Positions 25,601 to 40,600 of a stretch of DNA of 64,000 nt are shown here, in pieces. Numbering within the stretch: position 1 is the first letter of the stretch; each line of letters opens with the position of its first letter. Source of the DNA: Siphonodentalium dalli (lineage: Eukaryota > Mollusca > Scaphopoda > Gadilida > Siphonodentaliidae); assembly GCA_032622095.1 (NCBI GenBank), contig CP136069.1, forward strand, positions 72,749,319 through 72,813,318. Reading direction: 5' to 3'. The notes under the pieces were generated by a model. It saw nothing but the letters and a program-made list of their open reading frames with translations. It was not told the DNA's origin and did not search any database. A program made the translations under genes and the position numbers.

Positions 25601-28600
25601 GACAGTGAGATAAACATGGGTCATAAGGGTGGTTGAACAATTTTGTCAACATGAAAAGACACATTTAAAATGGAACTATAATTTTTCTTCAAGGTGTCTT
25701 TATTTCCTGTTTGGTTATGAGAAGGAAATCAATATTAATTTTGTTTAACCCCAGCCATAACGAGATCATTTTTCCTTGCTAATTATGTGATTATGTGATA
25801 AAATTTATCTAAAATTTGTCGCAATTCGATACCAAATTAATTAACTTCGTCCCCTAAATTTGATTCGAGGCTCGCAAAAGCTCATCTCAAATCAAATCAG
25901 TTAATAAATTTTGTATAGAATTGCGACTAAATAGAGATGCTCTATAAATGTAAGGTGCAATAAATTGATGTTTTGTCTCAAATAAAATATTTATGAATTG
26001 TCAGTTTCCACACAAAGAAAAGGCAACGACCATCACAATAGACAAAATACCAGCACTCTAAAAGCCAGAAATTATGTTAGGCGTTACCAATTTTTTAGTC
26101 TGTTTTATGAACCCGCCGACAACCTTTTCACCAAAATAAAAACAATTTGTCAGTTGTCCTCAAAACTTAGTGTTAATCTGATTGCCGCCATTTTGAAATT
26201 CACACATTGCACTGCGGATTACCACTCATAATCTCCAACATTGTGTCATTTCATCATTCCCTCTATGGAGTTTTGTAAAAGTAGACCTTTGAAAAAAGAA
26301 AAAAAATTCAGTAACATATTTAAACTGCAGCTGTCGCCTTTTGTATAAGCATATGGAATTTTGTTTCGTTTCATTTTTTAAACAACCATGACTGGAGTAT
26401 CCTGAATTTTTGTGAAAACCCTGTGCCAATGCATTCTCTTATATATGCAAGTCTCCCATTTGGAGCCTCACATATATAAGAGAATGCATTGGCCTAAACA
26501 ATATTTACCTTGACAATTTAAACTAGTTCATTCTCTTATATATGTGAGGTTCCCTATGGGAGACTCGCATATATAAGAGAAAGCGCTGGCATATAATACT
26601 ACACACCTTAGCCAATTTAGACTGGCCAGCCTCTTTCCCGACCACCATGTAGTCTGTTTTCTTACTGACAGATAGCGTAACTTTGCCGCCATACTTTTCC
26701 ACTAGACTCTTGGCTTCATCCCGCTCCAATGAATCCAGCACGCCAGTTATCACAAATGTCAAACCCTCGAGACAGTTATCTGCACCCTGTAAAATAATCA
26801 ATAACAGATTGAACTAGAACGAAAACAAGAACAAAACGATTGAACACTCAATTGATTACCATCATAGTAGTAAACATCCATACCAAATTTCATTGAGATT
26901 CGTAAACAGTTGGTGGAGATATCTGCTCGGGCAGACCAAAAAAAAACATTTCCAGATAAACAAAGATGAAGAACTCTAGAACGAAAAATCCAGAAAAACA
27001 ATTGAACATACCGTTGAATGCCCTCATAGTAGTGAACATCCATATCAAATTTCAATCAGATCCGACTACCGATGTTTGATATATCAGCCCGCATGGACAG
27101 ATGGAAATACGGAAAGACGGATAAATGTCCGGACAGACGAGGTCAATCCAGTATACCCCCCATATGATCTCACTGAATAATTTGCTTAACCTTCTCTTTA
27201 CTAAATACTCATTGACGAGTAGTTTCCTTTTTTGAAATGTTCAGATGAATAAGTTCAATAAACGACCTATGGCCATTTGTTGAACTTATTCTCTGAACAT
27301 TTCTCACCAAAGAATATGAATCATTCTGCATTTGTATTAGCTTTTTGCCTGTCTCTCTCCTGCTCTTATTACCCGAACATTCCTCTAGATGAATAATAGA
27401 CCATTCCAATGCAGACTTAAAAAAAAAGACCTTTGTTTCTTCTAATCTAACCCGACTGACATTATTTTGAACTTACACATTTTATTGTGAAATCGGAACT
27501 CAAAATTTTTAATATTTTTTTTTTAGTTTAACCCTGTCCTGAATTATTGCGAAAACCCGGTGCCAGTGCATTCTCTTATATATGCAAGTCGGCCATAGGT
27601 CGCCTTGCATATAAAAGAGAATGTATTGGCCTAACAAACTATATATTATTTTTTATAATTGTTAAAAATAAGAAAAAATAAAAAAAATGATAAAAAATTG
27701 TTATAGAATGTAAGAAATAATGATAAAAAAAGAGATAAAAATTGTTAAAGAATGTAAGAAAAAATGATAAAAATTATTAAAGAATATAAGAAAATATTAT
27801 AGAAATTGTTATAGAATGTAGGAAAAAAACGATAAAATATGATAATTGTTAAAGAATGTTAGAAAAAAATGATAAAAATTGTTAAAGAATGTAAGAAAAA
27901 TTTATAAAAAATTGTTAGGCCAATGCATTCTCTTATATATGCAAGGCGACCTATGGTCGACTCGCATATATAAGAGAATGCATTGTCACAGGATCTTTAA
28001 TGTTGCACCAGCGCAGCTCCCATCATGAAAGGGTTAAGTCTATTACAAACGTATTTTGAGGAGTTAGAGACTGTTGTACATCATAAATGAACTCTTTAAA
28101 ATGGTGTCATGTAGTTTTATGGTAATTGATGTTAACCTTGGAACATGGAACTTGAATTGATATGACTTCAATTTTCCTGTGTGAAGATATCCCTACTTCA
28201 TCTTACAACTGATTTATGCCAAATAAAGACAAAATGGTTTGTGAAAGTTGACTACTTCTTTATACACTGTGTTTACCGTCCTGTTGATGCATTGGAGGGG
28301 GGGGGGGTTAGACATTGGGGGTGGGCATAATATTGTTAAAAATAAACTGAATTGGAAGATATTTGGAAAAACAGTTTTACCTACCTTCCTACCCTCTTTT
28401 TTTCAGTCCGTTCGCAGAATCAAAGATTTTTTTAGGCCTAACATCAGTTGGACTCATTGCACTTACACCCCAAAATTGGGCACACTCTGAAAACTATCTG
28501 GGTGGGGGATAACTCTTCTGGATGGATTTTCAAACTTCTCTAAGATATTCATGAGTAGAAACCCAGTCTGTGTTAACCCTTCCATGACTGCAGCTACTTG

Positions 28601-31600
28601 AATTTTTTGAAAACCCTGTGCCAATGCATTCTCTTATATATGCGATTATATAGGGAGGCTCATATATATAAGACAATTCATTGGCCTAACAATATTTACC
28701 TTGACCTTATAAGCCAGTGCATTCGCTTATATATGCGAGGCTCGCATTTCTAATAGAATGCATTGGAACATGAGATTTAATGCTGCACAAGGGCTAACAT
28801 ACACTCAGATTCATACTGATACTAAGGCCATCGTAATCCTGCCACTTTTCTCAGAATGCTTGCGGTTTTCCCCCTAATTACGTGACATCATGCTACGTTA
28901 TTCATTTCGATTGGACACTTTTATCTTGGTGTTACTAATAGTGAGTTCTGATTGGCATTACTGATGTGGAATCCCGCAGTTTGGGAAATATAAAGTCTAT
29001 GACAAGTTATCAGACCAACTACAGTAATGCCCTAAATAATTGACTCCTTAACCACAGCAGAATTATGGGTACTTTTCAGGATTTCCTGAAAAGTTACCCA
29101 TAATTCTGCTGTGGTTAAGGAGTCAATTATTTAGGGCATTACTGTATTTATATGTGGGAGTGTAGTTAACTTAGACTGGTAGAAAGCATGATTAGTTAAA
29201 ATTCAGAAAACATTTGTTGAAGTAATCGAGCCTAGGTCATGACTGACAGACGCCCAGCATCAATCATAAAGCCACAGGTCGAGTTTGTTACACAACTTAG
29301 CTAAAAATGAGTTAGATGTATGTAAAAAAAATAAGATTGGAACCATATATATTAAATACATATTCAGGGACTCAGGCAAGGTGGTGATCAACTAATTTAT
29401 TATAGTAATGCCCAATGTAATTGACAACTTAACCACAGCAGAATTATGGGTAATTTTTCAGGATTTAGTCGGAATTACTGTATATACCTGAGGTATCTCC
29501 TTAGACCCCAGAGCACTCGGCCCTTCTCTGTTTAAATAGCCACGGTAGGACAGTCTCTTCTCTGAAGGGGTCAAGGCTGATGTAGGCTGAAATATAATTA
29601 ACCTAGATTACTAAATGGATTCTCCCAGAGTTCTAAAAATATACATGCATTTTTGTTTCAGATACGTAGTTTTAGTTTAAATTAAAATTGTGCTAAATTA
29701 TTATAAACAGATAACTGACAAAGAAACACTCTAAGTAGTCATGTGTAGGAAATAACTGCAAATAAGGCAAAACAAAATAATGTGGGTTTTTTTTTTTAAA
29801 TCAGTGTGGGCGAGTTAATATCTAAACAAGAGGTGGCATCAGAGATGCTGTGTCTCGTTTTCGGTGGCTTACCGCCGGTGGCTACCGCCAATTGGTGTGC
29901 ATCAGTATCGGTAGACTAATTAATAGGTAAAATCGAAAAATGACTAATTAAGGGCCATAACTCCATCAAATTTTATCGGGCCAGGCTGGTTTTCGAACTT
30001 GTCCGAAATATTCTTGGCAAGTATGTCTATTCCAAATTTTAAACAAATCGGAGGACGTTTGTTGAAGTTATCGCGCTAACGAGCTAAAAATTCACGAAAA
30101 ATGACTAATTAAGGGCCATAACTCTATCAAATTTTATTGGGCCAGGCTGGTTTTCGAACTCGTCCATGATATTATTGGAAGACACTTATATACCAAATTT
30201 TAGTTGAATCGGATGACGTTTGTTGAAGTTATCGCGCTAACGAGCTGAAAATTCGTGAAAAATGACTAATTAAGGGCCATAACTCTATCAAATTTTATCG
30301 GACCAGGCCGGTTTTCGAACTCATCCGAGATATTCTTGGGAGACACCTATATACCAAAATTCAATCAAATCGGATAACGTTTGTTGAAGTTATCACGCTA
30401 ACAAGCTGAAAATTCGTGAAAAATTACTAATTAAGGGCCATAACTATATCAAATTTTATCGGACCAGTCCGGTTTTCGAACTCATCCGAGATATTCTTGG
30501 GAGACACCTATATACCAAATTTCAATCAAATCGGATAACGTTTGTTGAAGTTATCGCGCTAACGAGCTGAAAATTCAAAGGGCCATAACTCTGTAATAAA
30601 TGTGCGGACGAACCCGATATTTTTGTCTGCAGCTTACGTGCATGGATATGTACTCACACACCAAAAAAATTTAATCCGTCAATAAACGGTTGAGTTATAA
30701 GCAAAACACGCCGCCCGCCTGCCCGTCCGCCGCCCGCCCCGCCCGCCCACCGTCCCCCATCAAACTATAAGTCGAGTTTTGAAAAAAAACTCGACTAAAA
30801 ACTAGAAGGCCATCAGAGGCCACTAACAATTACTCTGAACACAATGAAAGTGTCAATGACACTGTAGCTCAATAACCTGGAAAGGGAATAATTTCATGTG
30901 TTGTCAATGGAGTGATTAGGAATGCGGAAAGTTGAACTGTCTAAGTAATATAGATTATCAACATGAAGATATATATATATAAAGCAAAATCCAAGATGGC
31001 CACTGGCAGCTATGTTTTCCAATGAAATTCAAAAACATCTCGTAGATCAATATGAAGATCAATATGAAGTTTGGTGATGATCGGATGAGGGAAGTGGACT
31101 GTAGGGTGTGCAAAAGGAATTAGTCATGCAAAGAGTAAAATCCAAGATGAGTGCCGGCAGCCATGTTTTGTGACCGAATGACCCCAAAATGACTCGTTCC
31201 CAACTACAAAACAACTGTCAATATTAACATCCATGACAAATTTCATGATGATCAGATGAACAGTTCGGCTTGTAGCCCATGCTAATGGATTGAATTTTGA
31301 AATCAAAGATGTTATTTTTTTCCGAATGACCCCAAAATGACTCGTTTCCCATATACATATCAATGTCAACAGCCATGAAAAATTTCACAATGATCTGACC
31401 AAAGGTACGACTTGTAGCCCGTGCCAAAGGATTTAGTCATGCAAAGAGTAAAATCCAAGATGGCTACCAGCGGCCCTGTTTTATGGCCGAATGACGCCAA
31501 AATGACTCGTTCCCATCTACATGTCAATGTCAACAGCCATGACAAATTTCATGAACACTCCGGTCTGTAGCGCGTGCTAATGGATTGAATTTTGAAATCC

Positions 31601-34600
31601 AACATGGCTGCCAGCAGACATTTTTTATGGCCGAATGACCCCAAAATGACACATTCCCATCTACATGTCAATATCAACCGCCATGCCAAATTTGACGATC
31701 CATCCAAAGATATGACCTGTAGCCCATGCCAAAGCATTTGGTCATACAAACAGTAAAATCCAAGATGGCTGCCAGCGGCCATGTTTTATTGCCGAATGAG
31801 CCCAAAATGACTCGTTCCCATCTACATGTCAATATCAACAGCTTTAACAAATTTCCTGATGATCCGACCAAATACGACCTGCAGCCTGTGCTAAAGGAAA
31901 TTGTTGATGGACAGACGCACATGGACGACGGATACCATTCCATGGCAATAGCTCAAACTTTACAAAGTAAAGTTGAGCTAACACTATATGATTGGCAGGG
32001 AACTTTATCAGTAGTCAGCCGACCTGAATGTTGTAGATCAGTGATTCACCTATTTCATTGGAAATCACTGCACAAACAAACCACCAGAAAGCAACTGACC
32101 TGGATATAGTGTGTCTGAAATTTGCAGATTGAGGTCTCCAGAGGGTCAATTTAGTGATGGAATCCCACACAGTGGGCTAGCATCACCAAATTCACCTTCT
32201 GGGAACCTCATTCTGCTTAGGCCAAAGATCAGATTGAAGTTGGTGATGTTGACCCATTAGTCACCTTGATTTAGCATTCTATCTCCTGCAAATTAGGGGA
32301 TATAGAAACTGAACAGAAGGGAAAAATTAATTGACATGAAAGCTTAAAACCACTTCAATGTGATGTAAAATGATTATTAAGAATCAGACAAGGGATATCA
32401 CATCTTCTCTTGGTTCTTATAGGGCTAAACAAATAATATGTTGGGGAAATGACCCCATTATTTCACCCCAGTACTATTATTTAATTTTGAGAAACCCCCC
32501 CCCCCCCCGTACTATTATTCCCCCCTATGTTTATTTGGTTCCCAAGAGTAGAGTCACTAAATTCACCCTCTGGGGACCTCATTCTGTCCAGCACCATATT
32601 TTGAGGCCTGATAGTGACAGGTTACCGTTTTATCTGGAGACTTTAATTTCCCATCAGGACTCTTCCCTTTATGAGGACTCGTTTTCTTCGGACTTGTCTT
32701 TGATGTTCGAGTGTCTGGTGTTTCCGGCACTATAACCTTTTCCATCTTGTGAAGTGATTTTTTTGGCGGTGTATCTTCCACCAGGAATGTCTTGGCTGTT
32801 TTCAGGGGCGACACTTTTTTACTCTCACTAATTGATGAAGTCTTCATTTTATCTGAGAGTTTACTTGATAAGCTGGAACCTGTAATATCAATGATACTAA
32901 AATTACAGTTACCTGAAATTTTAAAATGGCATAGAAATTGCATATGTGTCTATTCAAAATTTATTTGCATACCGGTACCAAGATAGAGGTTTCCTATTTA
33001 TGAGATAAACAGGCTTCAAAATATGGTGCCGAACATTTGCAGAATGAGGTCCCCCCCCACCCCCCCCCCCCCCCCCGAGGGTGCATTTAGTGATGCTACC
33101 CTGCACAGCATCACAAATTCATCCTCTGGGGACCTCATTCTGCATGGCCTCATCTGTTATTGGAGACCTAGACTCAGATTTAAGTTCCCAGATGGTGATG
33201 TGCACCCATTGGACACCTCAGTTTTGCATTTAGTTGTCTTCCAATTGGGGATATAGAGAAACTAAACTTAAAAATAAAAAAGAAACTTTCTAAAGAAATT
33301 AAAAACTTGTTAATTTGAAGATAAAGATACTTTCCAGAAAATATGAGATCTAAGAAGAATGAGATCCCCAGAAGGTAAATTTAGTGATGCTAGCCCACTG
33401 TGCGGGGGTAGCATCACTAAATTCACCTTCTGGGGGACCTCATTCTGCAAATGTCCAGCACCATATTATAAGCTGGAACAGACATATTTTTCTTATCATT
33501 ATATGCTATCTCAATGAGGACCACAGTTTTAACATTTTCCTCAGTTAACCCTTTCTTGACGGGAGACGCGCTGGTGCAGCATTAAAGATCCTGTGCCAGT
33601 ACATTCTCTCATATATGCAAGTCTACCTTAGGGTGCCTCTCATATATAAGAGAATGCACTGGCTTACAAGGTCAAGGTAAATATTGTGAGGCCAATGTAT
33701 TATCTTATATATGCGAGGCCCCCTATGGGACACTCACATATAAAAGATAATGCTTTGGCAAAGGGTTTATCCCAAAATTTCAGGAATCTCCAGTCATGGA
33801 AGGATTAATTACTGCATATATCCACAAGTAGTGTTAACATGGATCATATCATAACAGACCAGTTATGCACATATCGTCATTTCTGCATTATATATTATAA
33901 TTACTCACTCTGAGCTCCGTTTTTATCTGGTGAACAGCTCGGCTCATGTTTCGCTTCTACTTTGGATTTCTTCTCAGGTGATTGATTTGGTTGAGGTTTA
34001 GACTTTTCTGAAGAAGACTTTTTCGCCTGTATGAGGAACAAAAATAAAATGAGTAATTTTAACCAGTGCTACGGCAATCGTGGCATATGCCCCGACCCTC
34101 AGTTTAGAGAGTAGGCAATGGATGGAAATTTGTATTTTATTTTCTAAATACAAGAAGTTGTTATCAATACACCAAAGCACACCAAATCCAATGATCTATG
34201 GGGGGGGGGGGGGGGGGGGTAATAATCTCAGAACAGGAAAATATGTTGTAAGTGCTGCATATTTACTATGTGCTGTATGTATATCCTGGACAAAGTGTAT
34301 TGATATCTCAAACAGAAAAAGAAATAAACCTATTTTTAAAACCATCTGGTCATTTCTGAAAGAGATGATGCTAACTGAGATAGCTTCTTTTATTTATATA
34401 CTTCTCCTTGTATCCCGATGGAACTTGTCTATTATTTATGCTGAAATTAAATGATCAAATCTACCTCCGAGGCTGTCATCGGGAATAAAAAATAATAAAG
34501 TTTAGGCCAATATAACTAAATTGCTAGATTTACATCCAACTTTTTCAGAAATATGGGGCGGGAGGGCAAATTTTATTATTTATATTTTATTCTTCCTAAC

Positions 34601-37600
34601 ATAAATGGTCATGGACAGTTCTAGATATTGAAGCAGTATCCTATCTTTTATATTACAGGGTGATTTAGAATGTCCAATTTTATCAAAATAGACTGATTAA
34701 TGGATCATTGAAATGTAATTTGAGGATTAACCTTTTCATGACTGGAGCTTCCAGATTTTTTGCCAATGCATTCTTTTATATATGGAAGTCACCCATATGG
34801 CACCTCAGAGATATAAGAGAATGCATTGGCCTAACAATATTTACCTTGATCTTGTGAGCCAGTGCATTCTCTTATATCTGCGAGGCTCCCTATGGGAGAC
34901 TCGCATATATAAGAGAATGCACTATATAAAAGATATGCAAATAAAAATAATTGAGGAGGGGACTAAAATAGGGTCGGGAGGGGATGTAAATCTAGCATTT
35001 TTTCCTGTCAAACAAAACATTTTGGTCTAAAGAGTAAGTGTTTCGACAGATATCATTGAATATCATAAATTGCAAGTATAAAGAAAGTTTTATATTTGAA
35101 TAAATTATATGACAGACTTCTATAATCAAAGAAAATATTCCATACAAAAGTCGGTAAAAAATCTTCCGAATAGTAACTGAGCAATAACCAGTTGATACCT
35201 TAGGCCAAAAAAAAAAACATGTCTGTTTCCGATTTCTTGAGCAAAAAAATCCAGGTAGGCAGGTAGGGATTTTTTTTTTTTTTCAAAATCCTTCTATAAT
35301 GCACCATATTCTAAAAACAAGATAAAAGTTGGTATTCTCAATAACTTTGTATACAGTTGCTGAAGTTTCTGACAGAAAACTAGTTTTATATCTGACAATA
35401 TACCCAGAATATGCACCAGAAATTCGGAGTGATCTGAGTTCCAAGAAGGGACACAAAAATGCTATCTCCTGTGGCTCATGACACAATGTTGTGCAATAAT
35501 GTACATGACAACATTGATACTATCGGCATTGCTAGCAAAAGTCTAGACAACTTCTATGCCATCATGTTGACATCTCATTTTCACCTGGCTGTGCGACTCT
35601 CAGAACAGAACAGATTTATTCCTGAATATTGGGATTCATCTGCAACCACAAATACATGTAATCATGTATCTTAATAAAAGTAAATTCTTTTTGAAAATTC
35701 AATATAAAATTATTGCTGCTTAATGTAAACATAGTATATACTATATATATATATATATATATATAATAGAATATCCTTATAGTTTGACGAGAAACAAGGT
35801 TTATTTTCGCGTGTAGATTCAGCAAATGGGGGACCGAGCTTTAGCGATGTTCCCCATTTGCTGAATCATACGAGGAAATAAACCTTGTATCTTGTCAAAC
35901 TGTATTGTTTTTATTGATCGCCAAAGTTTAAAAATCGTTAACATCTATTAAATTTGTTTAAATGGGATAAGAAATTAATGGGGAATTTCTTTAGGAAACA
36001 GTTAAATTGATTGCAAGATTTTTGGTTGTACATGTAGATCTGAGAGCGTGACTTGATTATGATAGCTGGAGTATCCGTTTTTGCTTTATTCTAGCATGTG
36101 CTAAAATAAAGCCATGGTTTATTTTCCAGCCTTTATCTTTATAGTAGATGACAAAGCTGATGGACAAAAAGTGTCAATTTTACATGTCAATTACATGCAT
36201 AAAAAAAAAAAATTAACAATTTTTTTTTCATTTTTTTTAAATTTTTTGTGGAAAATTTTCAAAAACAAATTCAGGTCGGCCCAATTTCGGCAGGTAGGTC
36301 GGGAAACCGGAAACACAGATGTTTTTTTTTTTGGCCTTAGCACTGAAAGTCAATGTTTAGTTATATTGTAAGGCTATCAGCAGCGCACAGTATAGACTAT
36401 AAGATGACGTACGGTATTTTGATTAATCATCAACTCCGCAGATTGAAAACCAACACTGTCTTATACCGCTCAAGTTATTTTCTTCACAGTATATCGGCAG
36501 TTCAATAAATTGAATAATATTGTAACAGGTAAGAGACACACTACAAACTGATAACCAATCAAACATTCTCACACAAACACTTTATCTCTGTTTGAATACA
36601 ATGATTATGTTGTGAAATGTCAATCGAAGCATATCAACCAAATACGGCACAGGACAGTTAGTCCCAACATTGGGCTGGATTATGATGTGACGTTTTGAGT
36701 GCTATATTTAGCCTGGCAATCCATGCATACTTGTCTGGCTCATTACACTCATGTGGGACATGGGCGGCAGGGACGATTAAAATTTCAAATTCAAAGTCTT
36801 TTTAAATTCCCGCCCAATTCAACAACATGAAATGTGCTAAAGTAAAAGTGCGTACAGTACCCTATTCACTGGAATATTTCATTGCAATATAAAACGTTCG
36901 GGGACATTTTGATAAACACACCTACAGTTTTCTTTAATTTCGACAAAAGTCAACTATTTGTGGCACATTAATTTCAAACACAAAAGTTACATTAATTTCA
37001 AACACAAAAGTTATTCCTCAATGGAATAGTTTAACGTATTTTGAGACACATGGTGGTTCAGTCATTTTCTATCAAAAGTCAACACCCTTGAGCCAGCAAA
37101 CAGGTATTGGAGATACTCACCCGTAAATCAAGATTGTTGTATGCATAGGGACAGGTGGGGTTAGCAGATAGGACAGAAAGCCCGACAGATTTATGTTTTA
37201 ATAGGGTTTATCATACAAACTATTTGTGGATGTCAATGCAAAAGTTACCTGATTATATACTAATATAGCAAAATTCAGCACAGAATAACTCTATTTTTGC
37301 ACAAACAATCCTGTGCATGATATACCGGGACATCACGGTGATAGTTTCAAACTATCGCAATATTTTAAATTGGGAATAAAGTGCAGCACTAAGATGACAC
37401 AATTAAGATTTTGCTGAGGACTAAAGAAACCTTTGAAAACTGTTAAATTATCCTTATTTAGAACAATATATTCCTTCATCAATTGGTTGCTATTTGTTAG
37501 AAAGTTCAGTGCATAACAATTTGAGATTCACCTTAACATACATGCGGGTTATGCGGTTTGTCTTTGGTTAACCCATTGCTCAGTCACGCAGAAAAAAAGG

Positions 37601-40600
37601 TTAACCCAAATCCCCCAGATAACTTCATCAACAATTTTGAATAAGTATCACATAAAATTGCTCTTGGGCAATTTTTGATAATCAGCATTGTCTCCTAGCA
37701 AAGTACCTCATTCAAAGTGTATTCTACAATACTACAAATAATGAGCACCTTCTTGATTTGTGATTTGCATTCAGTGTTTAAATGATTGATTATGTCCATG
37801 CATTCATTACAAGTAGTGCAGATGAGAATGTTAGGCCAACATAGACTTGTTAATGAATTCATTGTGACTTTTATTTTATGTAACCCGTATGCGAATCAAC
37901 CGATTGTTCACCTCAAAGTGTATGCACTGTAGTTTTCTGACTGTTTTAGTTTGAAATGTGACATAGTCAGACCTAAATCTAGCAAACTTTTGTTTAATAC
38001 TGGCCACGAAGGAGAGACAGGTAGAGTTATTGGTAGGCAGTGCTCTGCGGTAACCCACATACATAAGTAACAGATAACTAGTCTACAATCTAAGATCAAA
38101 CCTTAGTTGATATCTGCTCATCGAGCTGTTGTAATGTCTTCTCGAAGTCATCGTCATCATGCATCTCTATATCCATCGACGTCTCTTCATTCTGAATCAG
38201 ATATTGTTAGAAAGTTGATAGATAACTAGTAAAAATAAGGTCAAATGAATAAAAACGCTCTCTCATGTGGGCCATCTCCTCATCAGCTAAAGAACTCAAT
38301 CTCCCATTAATCCACAATATAAGGCCTAAAAGAATTGTGATGTTTCCAGTAATGGAGGTGAAGAAAAAGAAGACTATAGCAACTAGTGAGCGAATTTATA
38401 CCCTGACCTCCAATAATTTGTAACGTTGCATTCTATGAAGTCTTTTTGAATATAATACCCCCATACTTTCATGAAAAACCTATCAGATTTAGTATATGGG
38501 CCCAAGGTTATATAAAGAATGCATTGAAAACAGGCAATATCATCACCTCGTTTCCATATAAGGTATGCATTGGTTTTGAAAATAGGTGCAATCCATTGAG
38601 TCTGTAAAGCATCAAATATCATCTGACCTTGACATTTATCAAACCATAATGCACACATCACGACACACCATCACCCTTAGATTAACCATCATCCCTTATT
38701 TCGCATGTAGTAGCATAAATGTTTCAGAGCAAAGACAGGTATAGATTAGATTCCCATGGTCTATATGTGCAATTTTTATGCGACAAACGAAATTATCTCA
38801 AATTTATAAAAAAATATAAGAAACAAAACACGCGTTTTCAGTGCTATATCGACTAATTTGTTTTTCTTCTGGTTAGGTATGTTTTTACAAGCCTCTTACC
38901 AAACTATGTGTACATAATTTTGGGATTCGAACGAATCATGTCCATTTAAATTGTCTGAGATCCCCATTTGGTTAATTTAGTGATGCTACCCCCGCACATC
39001 GTCACCAAATTCATCATCTTGACACTTCATTCGGCATGGCCTCATCTGCTATGGGAGACCTAGACACAGATTTAAGTTCCCAGATGGTGATATTGGGCAC
39101 CTCGATTATGCATTGTGTCATCTGCCAATTTGTGGATATACAGGATTTTGATTATTAAACTAAAAAAATAAAACTTTCTAAAGTATGAGGTCTAAACAGA
39201 ATGAAGTCCCCAGAGGGTGAATTTACTGTAGTGATGCCAGCCCACTGTGTGGCGTACAGTCACTAATTTCACCCTCTGGGGACCTCATTCTGCAAATGTT
39301 CAGCATAATATTTTGAGACCTGATAACACTCATTTTGTGTGGTGTAAACTCACTATTTTCCGTTTCACTGGAACTTTCCTTTCGACTCTCTGTACAGGCG
39401 TACTTCCACCGAAGAAATTGGACGCACTGACGGGAGTCTGTTGTTTAGATGACGGTGTTGGTTTCTTGCTCTCAGATGGTGTTTTAGTCGACTGGGGCGT
39501 TTTAAAAAACTTTTCGAGGGTTGATTTCCTTGGAGTAACTTCTTCATCTATAAGACACAAAAATTGCAACCAGTTAAAGGACTAAAGGCCTTCAAATTGG
39601 ATTCATACAAAGTAACAAAAATGTCTGTAAAATAACTATTGTCAACAAGTACAGTAATGCCCTAAATAATCGACTCCTTAACCAGAGCAGAATAATGGGT
39701 ACGGTAATTTTTCAGGATTTAGTCGGAAATATGGCTTGTTGCCATTCATCGGAAAGCTCTCAGTGAGAGCTTTCCTCTGAATGGTAACAAGCCATATTTC
39801 CGACTAAATCCTGAAAAATTACCCATAATTCTGAAAATCATATTTAGACTAAAATTTTTTAACTTATTCGAATAGCGATGTATGTTTTTAAATCACTTTA
39901 ATAGCTTTGTTTACATAACAATGGTTTCAACATATTTTTGTTATTGGAGAGCTATGAATAATGAATATAAGAATAAAGTATTTCTCCATGTGCTTCTTAG
40001 TTGAGCTGTATTTTGTGCTTGTAAACCCACATACCAAATTTCATTCCATTCAGTTCAAACGTACTAAAGTTATCATCCAGAAATGAAAAAAGCGAATGGA
40101 CAGATGGAAGGAAGGACAAACCAATAACATAATACGTTTTAAATACACAAGGAACATACACTGTTAAATTTTTTAACTAAACCACTAAAACCAGGATGCC
40201 GAACAAGCGGCGAGCTAATAAGAGAAACTGGCTGCAGTATATTTGCTATGTAATTTTCCAAATTCACAAAAAAATACATTTTCACCAATACTAAATCCAG
40301 CCATTTATGGGACCATCTCCTATTATACTCAACAGAATACATGCAATAAATGAATGAATTTGTGCCATGGATGAGTGCAAAATAGACTCGTTTACTTTAT
40401 GATCGATGTAAAACAACATGGTAATTATAATGAAAATGAGTTTATGGCTCAAGTCATTAACTCATTTCATTATAATTACCATGTTGATACATCGTTCATA
40501 AAGCACATGAGTGTATTTTGCACTCATCCATGGCTCAAATTCATTCGCATACGTTCTGTTGAGTATAACAGAAGATGGTCCCATAAATTGCCGGATTTAG

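Noticed and set aside
25278-29488. RFC1 AAGGG repeat as in human CANVAS
   Set aside because: No AAGGG-type pentanucleotide expansion was seen in the RFC1 introns here.
31726-32109. 127-residue plus-strand frame
   Set aside because: It is generated by the 150-bp tandem repeat and has no family motif.
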